Assembly: GCF_002950945.1 (NCBI RefSeq)
Contig: NZ_CP012673.1
Coordinates: 5,331,001-5,395,000, forward strand
Source of the DNA: Sorangium cellulosum
Lineage (GTDB): Bacteria > Myxococcota_A > Polyangia > Polyangiales > Polyangiaceae
Length of the DNA: 64,000 bases
Reading direction: 5' to 3'
Below are positions 61,810 through 64,000 of the stretch, piece after piece (positions within the stretch are counted from its first letter, which is position 1; the number at the start of each line of letters is the position of its first letter). The notes under the pieces were generated by a model that saw nothing but the letters and a program-made list of their open reading frames with translations, was not told where the DNA came from and searched no databases. A program made the position numbers and the translations under genes.

Positions 61810-62128
61810 GAGCCGCCAAATCGAGACAGGGGCGCGCGCCGCTGACCGCCGCCGCTCGCGCGGACCGACGTGTTGCGCGCCGCGCTGGAGATGGCGCCAC
61901 CTCGTTCGTGACCATCGGCGTGCTCATTCACCAGGAGACCGGAAATCTCTCGCGACCGAGGGCGATTCCCGCACGATTTGTTTCCCCTGCCGGCAAGTGC
62001 TTGTTGCTTAACGACATGTTACGGGCACGGCTCGCTGTTCGTGACGCTTTTCGCAGATAATTTAATCCGTCCTTCCGCATCGATCGATGGTGGCCCATGC
62101 TGCCATGATGGATTAGTGTCGCACTCCG
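61810..62128. other. Intergenic region with an AT-rich patch
   Basis: This 319-bp gap contains no gene I can support. An AT-rich patch, GCAGATAATTTAATCC (~62054-62069), about 60 bp before the next start, may hold the -10 region of that gene. Nothing else is recognisable. Confidence 0.45.
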
Positions 62129-63043
62129 ATGCATAACCGCTCCGACCAGTTCTCTAAGAACTTGCTGCGCGACGGGCTGAGCCTCGTCTCGGCGGCGCAG
62201 ACCGAGGTAGAGGTCCTGGCGGCGACCCAGAAGATCGATGTCTACAGCGTGCCTGATCCAGCCCGGGAGGCCGAGCGCGCCGGGATGGGCCTGCTCGGCG
62301 AGCTCGCGGTGGAGCCGAGCCTGTTCGAGCCGTTCCACCGTACGCCGAGCCTTCGTCTGGTCCGCCAGTGCCTGCGCAAGCAGCTCACGTGGCATCACGA
62401 GCTCGAGCGCCGCGCCCGCGCTGCAGCGGGCTCCACCGGGCTGGACGAGGACGCCGCCGCGCCGCCGCAGCCGGCGGTGGACTTCCCAGCGCTGGTCATC
62501 ATCGGCCCCGGGCGTCCAGAGACGGTGCTCGACGCCTACCGGTGCGAGCCGGTGCAGCCAGGCGTCTACCACGCCGTGCCGGGCTTGGTGATGCGCGTGG
62601 TGGTGCTCGCCGAGCTGCCCCGGACGCGCGCGACGCTGGTTCTGCGGCTGCTCGGCTCAGGCCGCCTCCTGCGCGAGGCGCTGGCCGATCTCGCGGCGCT
62701 GCCGGACGACGCCTGGGAGAAGAGCATCGCCAAGCCGCTGCTGGTACACTTCCGGCTCGCAAGCCAGGAGCCGACGATCGACAAGGAGGACGACGTGAGC
62801 GCAGAGATCCGGGCGTGGTTCGAGGAGTACGAGCGGAAGCTTCGAGCCGAGGAGCGGAAGCAAGGTCGCGCCGAGGAGGCGGCGCGCGCCGTGCTGACCG
62901 CGCTCCGGGTTCGCGGCATCGCCGTGCCGGACGTCGCGCGGGAGCGCATCTTGGCCGAGAAGGATCCGGAGGCGCTGGAACGATGGCATGAGCGGGCCAT
63001 CGTCGCGACGTCGCTCGCCGAGGTGCTCGATGAGCTGAGCTGA
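62129..63043 (+). CDS. Putative Rpn/YhgA-like nuclease-family protein
   Basis: 304 aa. The start (MHNRSDQFSKNLLRDGLS...TQKIDVYSVPDPA) and the ending (helical, RAEERKQGRAEEAARAVLTALRVRGI, then a short VARERILAEKDPEALERWHERAIVATSLAEV tail) resemble the Rpn/YhgA-type putative transposase/nuclease families that occur in many copies in myxobacteria and cyanobacteria. I cannot place the full PD-(D/E)XK residues with confidence. The Glu/Lys/Arg-rich segment (~235-265) is coiled-coil-like. A stand-alone gene with its own AT-rich promoter patch. Confidence 0.55.
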   Translation: MHNRSDQFSKNLLRDGLSLVSAAQTEVEVLAATQKIDVYSVPDPAREAERAGMGLLGELAVEPSLFEPFHRTPSLRLVRQCLRKQLTWHHELERRARAAAGSTGLDEDAAAPPQPAVDFPALVIIGPGRPETVLDAYRCEPVQPGVYHAVPGLVMRVVVLAELPRTRATLVLRLLGSGRLLREALADLAALPDDAWEKSIAKPLLVHFRLASQEPTIDKEDDVSAEIRAWFEEYERKLRAEERKQGRAEEAARAVLTALRVRGIAVPDVARERILAEKDPEALERWHERAIVATSLAEVLDELS

Positions 63044-63115
63044 GCGACGCTGGCCAACGGCGGGTGGCGATACGGTCCACCCATGGGCGATGCAGGGAGT
63101 ATCCTCCGCGCCCTC

Positions 63116-64000
63116 ATGACGAGCGCTCTCCGCACGCCACGCTCCCCAGCCCGGCCTTCGCGACGCACGGCGGGCCCGCTGATCACACTGGCCCTGGTCC
63201 TCGGGTTCGCCGCGGCGGGGTGCGCCCGTCCGGACCGGGCCGCCTCCGCCCGTCCGGCCGGAGCCGCCTCCGCGGCGCCCGCCGTCATCACCGCGCCGGC
63301 ACCTGCCGCCTCCACCGCGCCCTCTGCGGGCGCGGCCGCGAGCTCCCGGCCCGCGGCGGCCTCCCTTCGCGCCGGCACCAGCGGCGACTACCCGCCCTTC
63401 AGCGTCTGGAAGGACGACCACGCCGAGGCCTTCTCCGCCGCGCTCCTCGGCGCCTTCGCCGCAGACCAGCGGCTCGCGCTCTCCTGGACACGCTTCCGCT
63501 GGCCCGATCTCGTCGGGGACCTGCGCGACGGACGCTTCGATCTCGCGGCCGACGGCATCACCGTGCGCCCGGAGCGCTCCATCGCCGGGCGCTTCACCGT
63601 GCCGGTGGCCCGCGGCGGCGCCGTGCTGCTCCTCCGGCGCCCGGCGTGGGCCGCGCGCGCGGGTAGCCAGGGGCCCGGGGTCGAGGGCGCCCGCGCCGCG
63701 CTGCGGGCGCTGGACCGGCCCGAGCTGCGCGTGGTGGTCAACCGCGGCGGTCACCTCGAGCGCGTCGCCCGGAGCTTCCTGCGCCGCGCCCAGGTCGTCG
63801 CCATCCCCGACAACGCCGCGGTGGGCCAGGCGTTCGCCCGCGGCGAGGCGGACGCGGCCATGACCAACACCTTCGAGGCCCCGCGCTGGGCCGAGGGGCT
63901 CGGCGGCATCGAGCGGATCGGACCGCTGACCCGGGACGTCGTCGCGCTCTACGTGCGCGCCGACCGGCCCGAGCTCGCGGCCCAGCTGGACACCTGGCTG
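63116..64000 (+). CDS. PheC-like periplasmic binding lipoprotein (partial)
   Basis: The 3' end is cut by the window edge. The visible 295 residues begin with a signal peptide and lipobox (LVLGFAAAGC), then an Ala/Pro/Ser-rich linker. An SBP_bac_3-type domain follows: LRAGTSGDYPPFSV, RFRWPDLVGDLRDGRFDLAADGITVRPERSIAGRFTVP, and AIPDNAAVGQAFARGEADAAMTN. This resembles cyclohexadienyl/arogenate dehydratase-like and amino-acid-binding periplasmic proteins, so it may bind or convert an amino-acid-like ligand. ATG 63116 gives a typical signal peptide; ATG 63083 is in frame and would lengthen it. Confidence 0.8.
   Translation, partial: MTSALRTPRSPARPSRRTAGPLITLALVLGFAAAGCARPDRAASARPAGAASAAPAVITAPAPAASTAPSAGAAASSRPAAASLRAGTSGDYPPFSVWKDDHAEAFSAALLGAFAADQRLALSWTRFRWPDLVGDLRDGRFDLAADGITVRPERSIAGRFTVPVARGGAVLLLRRPAWAARAGSQGPGVEGARAALRALDRPELRVVVNRGGHLERVARSFLRRAQVVAIPDNAAVGQAFARGEADAAMTNTFEAPRWAEGLGGIERIGPLTRDVVALYVRADRPELAAQLDTWL

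Noticed and set aside
62129..63043. An active transposon
   Set aside because: The protein only resembles Rpn/YhgA-type families; I see no terminal inverted repeats or target duplication around it.

Overview
This is a very GC-rich (roughly 70% or more in most genes) window with long multidomain signalling proteins, WD40/STAND ATPases, eukaryotic-type kinases fused to AAA/TPR modules, CHAT and C25-like caspase-fold peptidases, a bacteriophytochrome and almost no intergenic space. That combination points to a large-genome myxobacterium, most like the Polyangiales (Sorangium/Polyangium type). This assignment is inference from gene content; there is no rRNA or other phylogenetic marker in the window. 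I see no tRNA, rRNA, CRISPR array, IS element or prophage.

Layout. 1-830: gene-free stretch with small G/C-rich inverted repeats and a cluster of TGTGCCA motifs. 831-9149: a CHAT-SIR2-like protease gene translationally coupled to an nSTAND ATPase with 16 near-identical WD40 repeats, then a decayed second copy of the same cassette and an intact trypsin-like lipoprotein. 9372-13047: a small hypothetical gene, a WD40 relic, and a two-gene minus-strand pair that looks peptidoglycan-active (papain-like peptidase plus PG-binding protein). 13310-14170: SDR oxidoreductase. 14299-24847: a C25-type caspase with a C-terminal HTH, a second CHAT-SIR2/nSTAND-WD40 pair on the minus strand, and a divergent C25-type caspase fused to a zinc phospholipase-C-like domain. 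24875-32062: a vWA-MoxR-VMAP conflict system (CHAT-VMAP, MoxR AAA+, vWA-SLOG).

32150-36123: ATP-grasp protein, then a three-gene coupled set (DUF5995, FAD oxidoreductase, small protein). 36057-41539 (minus): Ser/Thr kinase-ATPase-TPR protein and a third C25-like caspase. 41701-44413: NtrC-type GAF/AAA+/Fis regulator divergent from a double GNAT. 44573-52200 (minus): a five-gene operon encoding a basic/winged-helix protein, an ORC/Cdc6-like AAA ATPase, a Cas4-like nuclease fused to a HerA/FtsK ATPase, a TRAFAC-like GTPase and a tail-anchored membrane protein. I think this is the best candidate for an undescribed system. 52609-57561: a giant pseudokinase-AAA-TPR-GAF-STAS protein. 58035-60290: bacteriophytochrome histidine kinase. 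60366-61809: methyltransferase and MerR regulator around a shared operator. 62129-64000: a putative Rpn/YhgA-like protein and the 5' part of a periplasmic binding lipoprotein.

How it fits together (inference): most of 0.8-32 kb, plus 40-52 kb, is a dense set of NTP-dependent biological-conflict modules. nSTAND/WD40, MoxR, HerA and GTPase proteins would act as sensor/switch components. CHAT, C25-like caspases, a trypsin-like protease, a phospholipase-like domain and a Cas4-like nuclease would be the effectors. The recurrent 4-bp ATGA/GTGA overlaps between neighbouring genes argue for fixed stoichiometry within each module.
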